Notes under the pieces: model-generated
The model's input: the letters and a program-made list of their open reading frames with translations, nothing else
The model's database searches: none
Told to the model about the DNA's origin: nothing
In this document: positions 8,985 to 17,035 of the stretch, one piece after another
Numbering within the stretch: position 1 is the first letter of the stretch
Layout of the letters: each line of letters opens with the position of its first letter
Program-made: the position numbers and the translations under genes
Source: DATDAW01 sp036525185
GTDB taxonomy: Bacteria; Verrucomicrobiota; Verrucomicrobiia; Chthoniobacterales; DASVRZ01
Direction: 5' to 3'
Assembly (NCBI GenBank): GCA_036525185.1
Contig: DATDAW010000002.1
Coordinates: 62,001 to 126,000, forward strand
Length of the DNA: 64,000 nt

Positions 8985-9560
8985 ATGACCCCTGAAAAAG
9001 AGTCTGGGCAGCAGGCGGACATCGATCTACTGGCTCGTGTCGCTTCAGGCGATGAGAACGCGTTTACGGAACTTTACAGCCGTTTTTCGCCGGCCCTTTT
9101 TGGAATGGCTCTGCGAATCATGAATGACTCGAGGGAGGCCGAGGACGTGCTCCAGGAGAGTTTCACCTATATTTGGCGCAAGGCGGCCGGATACGACGCC
9201 GCGCGAAGCAGCCCCTTCGCGTGGGCGGTTATGATCGTGCGGCACAAGGCCTTCGACAAACTGCGCATCCGGCGACGATTTGAGAAAGTCTCCGAACGAG
9301 CCGTGGAGGAACTGGGCAATTCTGATCGTGAGGAGGCGGCGCCTGCTTTCGACCCGGTATTGCGCGACAGGCAGCAGCACCTCCAGGCAGCTTTGCAACG
9401 CATTCCAAACGAGCAGCGTGAAGCTGTTGAACTGGCGTTCTTTCGGGGGTTGACCCACGACGAGATCGCCCACCAAATTCAGGCGCCGCTTGGCACCGTC
9501 AAAGCGCGAATCCGGCGTGGCTTGATCCGTCTGCGCGATTACATAAAGGAGGGACTATGA
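8985..9560 (+). CDS. ECF RNA polymerase sigma factor, SigK-like
   Basis: Extracytoplasmic-function sigma-70 factor of 191 residues from ATG 8985; the frame is open back to 8877 but the added residues do not resemble the family. Region 2 spans about 25-92 (AFTELYSRFSPALFG, then DVLQESFTYIWRKA), and region 4 about 133-186 (LQRIPNEQREAVELAFF, then GLTHDEIAHQIQAPLGTVKARIRRG). The protein binds core polymerase and directs it to a small regulon until held by its anti-sigma factor. The stop overlaps the start of the RskA-like gene by four bases (ATGA), so the two are translationally coupled. Its partner type and the divergent FAS1 gene point to the SigK subgroup. Confidence 0.9.
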   Translation: MTPEKESGQQADIDLLARVASGDENAFTELYSRFSPALFGMALRIMNDSREAEDVLQESFTYIWRKAAGYDAARSSPFAWAVMIVRHKAFDKLRIRRRFEKVSERAVEELGNSDREEAAPAFDPVLRDRQQHLQAALQRIPNEQREAVELAFFRGLTHDEIAHQIQAPLGTVKARIRRGLIRLRDYIKEGL

Positions 9561-10309
9561 TCGACGAAGCCAAACAGGATCTCGCCATGCAATACGTGCT
9601 TGGCGAACTGGACGAGCAGCAGTCGGTGCGGTTCCAAGAGGAGTTGGCGCACGATGAAGAATTGGAGCGCTTCGTTTTTGAGATCCACGAGACGGTGGCA
9701 GAGATGGCTCTCGCCCCGAATCTTCGGACCCCTCCACCGCGCGTTCTGGAACGCGTTCTGGAGCAAATCCGTCCGGCAGAGTCCGAAAAGAAGGTGACCG
9801 ACAGTTCCGGTGTGGGCGGTTCTGCTCCAGCCGCAGGGAAAATAATCCGTCTGAACCTGAACTGGGTGCCGTGGGCTCTCGCCGCGAGTCTGGCGATTGC
9901 CTGCGCAGTGCTGGCCGTCGATCGAAGCCGGCTTGGCCGGAAGATCATCGCGCTACAGGAACAGGATGCGCTTTCGCAAATGAAGATCGCGACGCTGACC
10001 GCCCAGGCGGACGCTTATGCAAAGGTGCTCGCCGTCGTCGTCTGGGACCCGGAAAAGCAACAAGGAATTTTAAAGATGGACCAGCTCGCCCGTCCTGCTG
10101 CCGACCGCGACTATCAGTTGTGGATCATCGACCCGAGTCACGCCGCGCCGGTTAGCGCGGGCATCATTCAAGTTGGCGAGAAAGGTCTCACCCGCGCCGT
10201 TTTCCACCCGACGCAGGTCATTCGATCCGCCAGCCAGTTCGCGGTCAGCGTCGAGCGCAAAGGCGGCGCGCCTGCCCCGCAAGGGCCTATCATTCTGGCG
10301 GGCAGCTGA
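9557..10309 (+). CDS. RskA-type anti-sigma factor
   Basis: A 250-residue membrane anti-sigma factor. Residues 1-60 form the cytoplasmic sigma-binding region (LGELDEQQSVRFQEELAHDE). A single transmembrane helix spans about 103-121 (WVPWALAASLAIACAVLAV), followed by a short coiled-coil and the extracytoplasmic RskA domain (about 130-248), which includes the DYQLWIIDPSHAAPVSAGI core. No zinc-binding HxxxCxxC motif of ZAS anti-sigma factors is present, consistent with RskA. By analogy with mycobacteria the protein is degraded by regulated proteolysis to free the sigma factor; the signal is unknown. The 3' end overlaps the convergent hisS by 20 bp. Confidence 0.85.
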   Translation: MIDEAKQDLAMQYVLGELDEQQSVRFQEELAHDEELERFVFEIHETVAEMALAPNLRTPPPRVLERVLEQIRPAESEKKVTDSSGVGGSAPAAGKIIRLNLNWVPWALAASLAIACAVLAVDRSRLGRKIIALQEQDALSQMKIATLTAQADAYAKVLAVVVWDPEKQQGILKMDQLARPAADRDYQLWIIDPSHAAPVSAGIIQVGEKGLTRAVFHPTQVIRSASQFAVSVERKGGAPAPQGPIILAGS

Positions 10310-11564
10310 GCGGATCGCCAGAAAGCACTGGTGATTCCGCCCTGAAGGATTCGAACGGTATGAGGCGTTCCTCGCGGGTTATCAGGTTTTTTACCTTAAC
10401 TTGCGGCCATTCGTCGCCGACCAGCACGGCCAGAGATGCTCCGAGCTGTTCGGCCGTCTGGAATTGTTTGCCAACCTTTGCCGGTGTTAGCGAATAATCG
10501 ACCTCGCGCCCCGCGTCTCTCAAAGCTTGCACGAGCTTCAATGCTTCGCCGCGCAATTCCTCCTTCGCAACGATGACGAAAACGTCGCACGGGCGCGAGA
10601 TAGCGAGCGCGGCTTCGAGCTTCTCGCGTGCCAATGGTGTGTCGTCAATCAGATTGGCCAGCACCACGTCGCCCATGCCGACGCCAAGTGCGGGGAGATT
10701 GGTCTTTCCGTCGCTCATGAGGCTCAGCAGGTTGTCGTAGCGCCCGCCACCGGCAAGAGCTCTCTCGTTTTTGCTTCGGTCGAAGACTTCGAAAACCGTC
10801 CCAGTGTAATAGGCAAGGCCGCGGACAACTGCGTAGTCGATCTCCACAAATTCGTCCAGGCCGCGCGATGTTAGATCGCTGACAACCTGCGCCAGCCCGG
10901 CGACCGGCTCCTTGGACCGCATGAAAGTTAGCACTTCTCCTGCGCTGATTCCGAATGGTGACAACAACGCCTCCGTTTTCTCATTTGCCGTGCGTTCGGC
11001 CTTATCCACAATTTGAAAGAACGTGTATTCGTCCTCCTGGTTTCCTCCGCGTGTGGTAAAAAAATTCTCCCATGCCGTGCGGCTGCTCAGCCGGACGACA
11101 AAATCGTTCTCGGTAAACCCAAATGCGCGTAGAAGATCGATGACCAAAGCGATTAATTCAGCGTCCGCCGCGGGACTTGGCTCGCCGATAATGTCCGCGT
11201 TCAATTGGTAGAACTCGCGCGTTCGGCCGCGTTGCTGCTTTTCGTATCGGAAAAACTGCGGCACGCAGAACCACTTCAGCGGTTTTCGGAAATCCTTCGC
11301 GCGCGCCGCAACCATGCGCGCCAGCGACGGCGTCATTTCCGGTCGGAGTGCAATATGACGTTCACCTTTGTCGACAAAATCGAAGAGCTGGCCGACGAGT
11401 TCGCCGCCGGATTTTTTTTTATAAAGCTCGATAGGTTCAAGCACTGGGCCGTCGTATTCGACAAATCCGTATCTCCGGCAAACCGTGCGCCATGTATCGA
11501 GGATGTAATTCCTGCGGGCACAATCGGCGGGATAAAAGTCGCGAAAACCAGGTAAAAGTTGCAT
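10290..11564 (-). CDS. hisS: Histidyl-tRNA synthetase
   Basis: Class II synthetase of 424 residues, a normal length. It shows motif 1 near the N-terminus (GFRDFYPADCARRNYIL), motif 2 with RPEMTPSLARMVA and the FRYEKQQRGRTREFYQLN loop, the histidine-specific box GLAYYTGTVFEVF, then GGGRYDNLL, and motif 3 LGVGMGDVVL. The C-terminal anticodon-binding domain fills about residues 325-415. It is convergent with the anti-sigma gene, with 20 bp of 3' overlap, and divergent from recF with only 64 nt between starts. The last residues (after about 415) are not conserved. Confidence 0.97.
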   Translation of the reverse strand: MQLLPGFRDFYPADCARRNYILDTWRTVCRRYGFVEYDGPVLEPIELYKKKSGGELVGQLFDFVDKGERHIALRPEMTPSLARMVAARAKDFRKPLKWFCVPQFFRYEKQQRGRTREFYQLNADIIGEPSPAADAELIALVIDLLRAFGFTENDFVVRLSSRTAWENFFTTRGGNQEDEYTFFQIVDKAERTANEKTEALLSPFGISAGEVLTFMRSKEPVAGLAQVVSDLTSRGLDEFVEIDYAVVRGLAYYTGTVFEVFDRSKNERALAGGGRYDNLLSLMSDGKTNLPALGVGMGDVVLANLIDDTPLAREKLEAALAISRPCDVFVIVAKEELRGEALKLVQALRDAGREVDYSLTPAKVGKQFQTAEQLGASLAVLVGDEWPQVKVKNLITREERLIPFESFRAESPVLSGDPLSCPPE

Positions 11565-11628
11565 GAAAGGCGGCGTGGGGCGTTACGATGCGCGTCATGC
11601 CAGACATTGCAAATCAGAAGCGATTCTT

Positions 11629-12648
11629 ATGTTGAGCTGGCTTGAGTTGCGTCAATTCCGATGTTTCGAGCGGGTGCGTGTCGAGTTTGTGCCGGGACGA
11701 AATTGTATTGTGGGACCGAATGCGCGTGGGAAAACGTCGTTGCTTGAGGCTGCGTGTGTGTTGTTGCGCTTGCAATCGCCGCGGGCAACGACGCTTGGTC
11801 AAGCGATCAGGTTTGGGCAGAAGAGTTTTGCGCTGGAAGGGCAATGGAATGCGTCGCGCTGCCAGTATGTCTACAGCGCAATGCGACGCAAGCTGGTGCT
11901 TGATGCTGTGGAACAGCGGCGCGCAAACGAGTATTTGCAGCTCGCGCGCGTGGTGTGGTTTGGAAATGACGACCTGGACTTGATCCGCGGTGGCAGCGAG
12001 TTGCGGCGGCGATTTCTGGATTTTGCCATCGCGCAAGTTCGCCCCGCGTATCGTCTCCATTTACGAGCCTATGAGAAGGCCCTCCGCTCGCGGAATGCGC
12101 TTCTAAAGCAAGGTGGGCGCTCACGCGAAGTAGCGGCTTACAACGGACCTCTCATGACTGCCGGCGCGGAGTTGCGCAAGGCGCGAATGGCGCTGGTCGA
12201 CCGGTTGGTTGAACCGGCACGAACAGCGAATCGTGGAGTCAGCGGGACGGATCAGGCATTCGAAATGCGTTATCGGGACGGGACCGGTGAAGATTTTGCG
12301 GCGGCTCTGGCTGAATCTGCGGACGAGGAGAATCGGCTGCGGCAGACGGTCGTGGGGCCGCACCGAGATGATTTGTTGCTATTTCTTGAGGAAAAGCCTG
12401 TGGCGACGTTTGGATCCGAAGGCCAGCAAAGGACGGCCTCCCTTGCGCTGAAACTTGCCCAAGCAGAGTTGCTCGGGGAAAGTCAGCAGGAGCCGCCGTT
12501 GCTCCTCGTCGATGACATTTTTGGCGAACTCGATGTCGGCCGTCGAAATCGTCTCCTCAGGCTCCTGCCGCCGGGCGGCCAGCAAATCATCACGACGACC
12601 CATCTCACCTGGATGGAAGGAATCGAAGCGAAGGTGCTCCAATTGTAG
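11629..12648 (+). CDS. recF: DNA replication and repair protein RecF
   Basis: SMC-like ATPase that loads RecA at gapped DNA with RecO and RecR. From ATG 11629 (MLSWLELRQFRCFERV) the product is 339 residues; an in-frame ATG at 11563 exists but adds 22 residues that do not fit the family. Walker A is GPNARGKTS (about 30-38), the ABC-type signature is GSEGQQRTASLALKLAQ, and Walker B is PLLLVDDIFGELD near the C-terminus. It is somewhat short compared with the usual 360-370 residues, the difference lying in the middle arm. The gene is not next to dnaA, dnaN or gyrB in this window, as is common outside model Proteobacteria. Confidence 0.93.
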   Translation: MLSWLELRQFRCFERVRVEFVPGRNCIVGPNARGKTSLLEAACVLLRLQSPRATTLGQAIRFGQKSFALEGQWNASRCQYVYSAMRRKLVLDAVEQRRANEYLQLARVVWFGNDDLDLIRGGSELRRRFLDFAIAQVRPAYRLHLRAYEKALRSRNALLKQGGRSREVAAYNGPLMTAGAELRKARMALVDRLVEPARTANRGVSGTDQAFEMRYRDGTGEDFAAALAESADEENRLRQTVVGPHRDDLLLFLEEKPVATFGSEGQQRTASLALKLAQAELLGESQQEPPLLLVDDIFGELDVGRRNRLLRLLPPGGQQIITTTHLTWMEGIEAKVLQL

Positions 12649-12761
12649 CTGACAAAAATGCCGCGACAGGCGTTTCCAAACGCAGGTTTGGATTCTCAGC
12701 GGTGAGGTTTGGTCTTTAGTGATTGGCGAACGTCTGGAAACAGGCAAGATCAAATCCGTTT

Positions 12762-13313
12762 ATGAAACTCGTCGTTGCAGCCACCGGGGCGTCCGGATCG
12801 ATTTATCTCCAGCGATTACTGGATCAGATCGATTGTGAGTCGAACGAGGTGCATCTCGTGCTCAGTGCGTATGCGAACCAGGTTATTCACGAGGAAATTG
12901 GACCATTGCGGATTCCCGACGGCGTCCGTCCGCATAACGAGAAATCGATGAATGCGCCGTTTGCGAGCGGTTCGTCTCTTTTTGACGCGATGGTCGTTGT
13001 GCCATGTTCGATGGGAACGGTTGGCCGCATTGCCGCCGGCACGAGCGAAAATCTCATCTTGCGAGCGGCGGATGTTTTCCTCAAGGAACAGCGAAGACTC
13101 ATCCTCGTTCCACGCGAGACACCGTGGAATTTGATACAGGCGCGCAATGTGGTCACGGTGCTCGAAGCCGGTGCGGTCGTGTTGCCTGCGATGCCGTCGT
13201 TTTACAGTCGTCCGGAGACGATCGAGGCGGTGGCGGATACGGTCGTGCACCGAATTTTGGACCAGCTCCGCCTGCCATGCCCTAGGGCGGCCCGCTGGAA
13301 AACAGAGGGATGA
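12762..13313 (+). CDS. ubiX: Flavin prenyltransferase UbiX/Pad1
   Basis: Makes prenylated FMN, the cofactor of UbiD-type decarboxylases, from FMN and dimethylallyl phosphate. The 183-residue product starts MKLVVAATGASGSIYLQRLL with the FMN phosphate loop, and carries the PCSMGTVGRIAAGTSENL region and the VPRETPWN motif typical of UbiX. ATG 12762 is preferred; an in-frame ATG at 12723 adds 13 unconserved residues. No ubiD is in the window. The stop overlaps the next gene's start by four bases (ATGA at 13310), so it is cotranscribed with the acyltransferase-like gene, although the functions are not obviously linked. Confidence 0.92.
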   Translation: MKLVVAATGASGSIYLQRLLDQIDCESNEVHLVLSAYANQVIHEEIGPLRIPDGVRPHNEKSMNAPFASGSSLFDAMVVVPCSMGTVGRIAAGTSENLILRAADVFLKEQRRLILVPRETPWNLIQARNVVTVLEAGAVVLPAMPSFYSRPETIEAVADTVVHRILDQLRLPCPRAARWKTEG

Positions 13314-13939
13314 AGATCCGTCTTCCTGAGGAAAGAGTTGCCGGTTTGATTGCCGGCGTCATCCGGTTGCTGCGGAAAGTCGTTCGTGTTCGGATCGACG
13401 ATTCGAACGGTTTTTTGGCGGGCGAACGGCGTGGTCCGTTTATCGTCGCCGTGTGGCACAACCGAATTCTCGGGCTGATGACTGCCGGATATCACAGGAC
13501 GGGGATTGTGCCCATGACGGTGCTTACCAGCCCAAGCCGCGATGGGGAGGTGCTGGCGCAGGCACTGGCGAAACTCGGAGTTGCGGCTGTGCGTGGTTCG
13601 AGCTCCAAACGGGCCGCGGCGGGCTTGATCGAGGCAATTCGCACATTTCGAGCGGGCAGGACAATGATTGTTACCCCGGACGGACCGCGCGGGCCGAAGT
13701 ACGTGCTGAGCCCCGGGGTCATTTCGCTGGCGCGCAAAACCGGCGCCCCTGTGCTCGCCGTTCACGTGCACTTTTCCCGGGCGTGGCGGTTGAAAACCTG
13801 GGATCGCTTTTTTGTGCCCCTGCCGTTTTCGCGGATCGATGTGAAAATCGATCCGGCGCGGTTTTTCCCGGAAACAGGAGATTTGGAGCTGCAACGGGCG
13901 GAGCTAGAAGGAATTCTGCGGACAGGGACAGGGGAATAA
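13310..13939 (+). CDS. DUF374 lysophospholipid acyltransferase-like protein
   Basis: A 209-residue protein of the DUF374 family, related to lysophospholipid and lipid A acyltransferases. Visible blocks are the AVWHNRILGL segment with the conserved His, the SPSRDGEVLAQ motif, RGSSSKRAAAGL, and VTPDGPRGPKYVLSPGVISLA. The N-terminal hydrophobic helix (about 10-25) may anchor it to the inner membrane. In some relatives a DUF374 enzyme attaches an acyl chain during lipid A or outer-membrane lipid assembly; the substrate here is unknown. It is coupled to ubiX by ATGA overlap. Confidence 0.82.
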   Translation: MKIRLPEERVAGLIAGVIRLLRKVVRVRIDDSNGFLAGERRGPFIVAVWHNRILGLMTAGYHRTGIVPMTVLTSPSRDGEVLAQALAKLGVAAVRGSSSKRAAAGLIEAIRTFRAGRTMIVTPDGPRGPKYVLSPGVISLARKTGAPVLAVHVHFSRAWRLKTWDRFFVPLPFSRIDVKIDPARFFPETGDLELQRAELEGILRTGTGE

Positions 13940-14042
13940 ACGGAGCAATCCAAAGTCCGCCGGAGGCGATTCTGCAAAAAGAGAGCGAGTGTTTCCCAAC
14001 TCTTTGCGTCCCTGCAAAAGCCGCGCCATCATTCTGGCCATC

Positions 14043-14927
14043 ATGCGCCGTTTCCTGCCTGCTTTCTTCGCTTTGATGTTTGTCTGTTTTAATGTCGCCT
14101 TTGCGGCAGATCTGCCATTCGACAGAGTCTTCATCGGTGAATCTAAATTCACACGCATGGTCGCCGCTGCAGCCGCCGGCAATTGGCAGGAGCTTCCCAT
14201 CGGCGAACGAACCGCGACGGCCGGCCGCTGGCTGGTTGGGACGCCTTACAAATCCTTCACCCTCGAAATCGACGATCACATCGAGGCCCCTTCCGTGAAC
14301 CTGGCAGGACTGGATTGCTGGACATTTTTTGAGGTCGCGCTCGGATTTGCCCGTATGCTGGATGAACCCCGCGCGAATTGGACGTCACAAAGGCTACTGA
14401 AATACGTCGAACTCGACCGTTACCGAGGCGGTCGTTGCGACGGCACGTATCTTTCCCGTCTGCATTACCTCGAAGACTGGCTGTGGGATAACGACCGGCG
14501 CGGTCTCGTCGAGGATCTCACACGCCGGCTCGGTGGTGTTCCCGCACCCCACATTGCGCGTGAAATGACCGTTGGCTGGCGTCATTATCGTTACCTCGTC
14601 GCGAACCCGGAGTTGCGCGCCGGCATTGCCGAGCATGAGGCGAGGATCAGCAACACGAGGATGTATCACATTCCTAAATCGAGGGTGGCTGGCATCGAAA
14701 AATACCTGCGCGATGGCGACATTATTGGCATCACGTCGCGCGACAGCGGCGGCGTCGGCACGTCGCATGTGGGTCTGGCGTTGCGAACCAAAGATGGCGT
14801 GTTGCACTTCATGCACGCGTCATCACCGCGGAATTACGGGAAAGTCGTCATCGACCGGCGGTTGTCGGACTATTTGTATCACTACTCCACGAACACCGGC
14901 ATCCTTGTCGCCCGCCCCCTGAGGTAG
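14043..14927 (+). CDS. DUF1460 secreted amidase-like protein (NlpC/P60 fold)
   Basis: Exported protein of 294 residues from ATG 14043, which begins a clear signal peptide (MRRFLPAFFALMFVCFNVAFA); the frame is open to 13989. The mature part matches DUF1460, a circularly related NlpC/P60-type cysteine hydrolase family whose characterised members cleave cell-wall peptides as N-acetylmuramoyl-L-alanine amidases. The probable catalytic Cys is in NLAGLDCWTFFEVALG, and the His is in GVGTSHVGLALR near the C-terminus, followed by HFMHASS. A role in wall turnover fits, but the enzyme's bond specificity is inferred. It ends 33 nt before the 3' end of the convergent trpD. Confidence 0.82.
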   Translation: MRRFLPAFFALMFVCFNVAFAADLPFDRVFIGESKFTRMVAAAAAGNWQELPIGERTATAGRWLVGTPYKSFTLEIDDHIEAPSVNLAGLDCWTFFEVALGFARMLDEPRANWTSQRLLKYVELDRYRGGRCDGTYLSRLHYLEDWLWDNDRRGLVEDLTRRLGGVPAPHIAREMTVGWRHYRYLVANPELRAGIAEHEARISNTRMYHIPKSRVAGIEKYLRDGDIIGITSRDSGGVGTSHVGLALRTKDGVLHFMHASSPRNYGKVVIDRRLSDYLYHYSTNTGILVARPLR

Positions 14928-14960
14928 GAAGGAGCGTCGCAAGCCTTCTCAAGAATCTTC

Positions 14961-15986
14961 TTACGAATGGGTGATTTCGCGCAGCACTTCGACTTTGCTC
15001 CACGCCGCTCCCGAGGCAATAATCTCGCGCGCTTTTGCTGTGCCTTCAGAGAGATCTGTTTCTATGTCTGCGACGACGAGAGCCGCCCCGGCATTCGCCG
15101 CGACGATTTCTGAGATGGCGAGAAAATCCCTGCCGCCGCGCAGAATGTGCTCGAGGATTTTGGCGTTTTGCGTGCCGTCGCCGCCGCGGAGATCGGCGAT
15201 GTCGGGCGGATTTTCCGGCATTGGCAGCAGAAAAGAACGCATTGCCGACGCATCGACTTCGGTCACCAACGTCGGGCCAAGTGTCGAAATTTCGTCCATG
15301 CCCTGGCCAGCGACCGTTTTTCCGTGAACCGCCCACGCTTTCCGGCGCCCGATTTTCTGCAAGACAGCGGCAAACTTTGGCATCGCTGCTTCGGAAAAGA
15401 TGCCGACAAGTTGATGTGTTGGCCGTGCCGGATTGAGCAGTGGCCCGAGAAGATTGAAAATCGTCGGCACACCTTCCGCGGCAAGCTGGCGTCGGACCGG
15501 GGCGATGACTTTGAACGCCGGATGATACTTTGGCGCGAACATAAACCCGCAATCTGTTCCCGAGATGCAACGCCGAAAAATTGCGGGCCCGACGTCGATC
15601 TTGATGCCAAGCGCCTCAAGGACGTCCGCACCGCCGGATTTCGATGTAATGGCACGGTTGCCGTGTTTGACCACCGTAACGCCGCCGGCTGCCGCAACAA
15701 ACATCGCGGCAGTCGAGACATTGAAAAGGTGCAGCCCGTCGCCACCGGTGCCGCAAACGTCGATAACGGGCTTCCCTTCGGGCATGACGAGCTCCGGGTC
15801 GATCGCAAAATCCAGAAAAGCATCCACAAAACCCGCGATTTCATCGGCCGTTTCGCCGCGTTCGCGAAGGGATCTGAGGAAATCTGCTTTATCCACTTCC
15901 GGCACGTCGGTGGACAGCAACGCAGCCGCTGAGGAGCGGATCTCGGAAGAGGACAGCTCGTGGCCAATCGGTAGTTCGCTCGTCAT
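14961..15986 (-). CDS. trpD: Anthranilate phosphoribosyltransferase
   Basis: Transfers phosphoribosyl from PRPP to anthranilate in tryptophan synthesis. The 341-residue protein has the PRPP-binding glycine-rich loop DVCGTGGDGLHLFNVST (about 80-96), the KHGNRAITSKSGGADVLEALG block and FMFAPKYHPAFK, all diagnostic. Length and start are standard. It is the last gene of a minus-strand run nagA, glycosyltransferase-like, trpD, joined by four-base overlaps. No other trp gene is in the window, so tryptophan genes are scattered in this genome. Confidence 0.95.
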   Translation of the reverse strand: MTSELPIGHELSSSEIRSSAAALLSTDVPEVDKADFLRSLRERGETADEIAGFVDAFLDFAIDPELVMPEGKPVIDVCGTGGDGLHLFNVSTAAMFVAAAGGVTVVKHGNRAITSKSGGADVLEALGIKIDVGPAIFRRCISGTDCGFMFAPKYHPAFKVIAPVRRQLAAEGVPTIFNLLGPLLNPARPTHQLVGIFSEAAMPKFAAVLQKIGRRKAWAVHGKTVAGQGMDEISTLGPTLVTEVDASAMRSFLLPMPENPPDIADLRGGDGTQNAKILEHILRGGRDFLAISEIVAANAGAALVVADIETDLSEGTAKAREIIASGAAWSKVEVLREITHS

Positions 15987-17035
15987 AAAAATTCAGCGTC
16001 AAGTTTGTCGCGGATCACGGCGAAGGACAGCTTTTCGTTGGCTCGTCGCTGGCTTTCTCCGATCGCGGAACGGTAAAAGGTCGGCTCAGTCAGCAATCGC
16101 CTCGCCAGAGCCAGAACTTCCTCGATGTCTCTCCCATGGCCATTCAAATGTGGAAACGCAAGTCGCTCCGTCGTGCCATTTCCGCCCACGCACGGGACGC
16201 GGCAGAGCAGGGCATCGCCGGCGACCTGGCCCGGCACAGCGCTTGCATCGAGTTGAAAAACAATTCGGTGACCGGAGATGAGGTGCAAATAGTCCGGATA
16301 GCTTCGGCGCCCATCGATCACGTCCACGCGCACATCCGGCACGATTTCTTGCAGCGCTGCGATATGCTGGCGTCCGGAGTTGCCATCGACGTTCACTACG
16401 GAAACAGGCTCTCCCAATTCCACGCCAAGCTGGAAAGCAGCCAGGACCGCCGTCAGATGATTTCGCGAAGGCACGTCAAACTCGCGAGTCCCGACAAAAA
16501 TACCGAGCCGTTCTTCGATCGGCCGCGAAAAATCCCAGCGAGGATCGTCCACCGGATAGGGTGTTGGTAGAAAAAGCACCTTTTCGCACCCCGCAGCTCG
16601 ATAGAACAAGCCAGCGTCTTCGGTGCTCGCCAGGGCGCCATCCGCGTCGAGGCACAGTGCGCGAAAATCCGCGGCGTTGCTTTTCTTGGTCAGAACGGTG
16701 GAGATCTGATGCAATCCGCTCTCTTTGAACGCGATCCACACCTTGCAACCGACGGCTTTCAAATGATTGAGAACCTTCAAACTTTGCCCGGGATCGGAAC
16801 GGAGCAGCAGCAAAACATTTTTCCCATTCCGACCTCGGACGGCCTCGATTGACCGCACAAACGCCCCTCCAGCGCACGCTGCGAAGCCATGATAGTTCAC
16901 GGGGGCATGGATTTCCGGATTGGGTTCGCCTGCGAAATCCGGAAAATCCTGATCCGGATCGCGACCACCCGCGTTCAGAACGACGAATGGGCGCGAATGG
17001 GCACGGATCTTGGCTTTCGTGTTCAGTGTGCTCAT
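15983..17035 (-). CDS. Glycosyltransferase-like protein (GT-B-type C-terminal half)
   Basis: A 350-residue protein from ATG 17035 (MSTLNTKAKI); the frame is open upstream to 17341 but that part lies over nagA and is not coding. I do not recognise a specific enzyme. The second half looks like a GT-B fold: FVGTREFDVPSRNHLTAVL suggests the start of a donor-binding domain, with a late QVAGDALLCRVPCVGGNGTTE block where GT-B enzymes bind the sugar nucleotide, and a final helix of the type that returns to the N-terminal domain. No membrane segment is visible. Its start overlaps the nagA stop and its stop overlaps trpD. Function is unknown. Confidence 0.6.
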   Translation of the reverse strand: MSTLNTKAKIRAHSRPFVVLNAGGRDPDQDFPDFAGEPNPEIHAPVNYHGFAACAGGAFVRSIEAVRGRNGKNVLLLLRSDPGQSLKVLNHLKAVGCKVWIAFKESGLHQISTVLTKKSNAADFRALCLDADGALASTEDAGLFYRAAGCEKVLFLPTPYPVDDPRWDFSRPIEERLGIFVGTREFDVPSRNHLTAVLAAFQLGVELGEPVSVVNVDGNSGRQHIAALQEIVPDVRVDVIDGRRSYPDYLHLISGHRIVFQLDASAVPGQVAGDALLCRVPCVGGNGTTERLAFPHLNGHGRDIEEVLALARRLLTEPTFYRSAIGESQRRANEKLSFAVIRDKLDAEFL

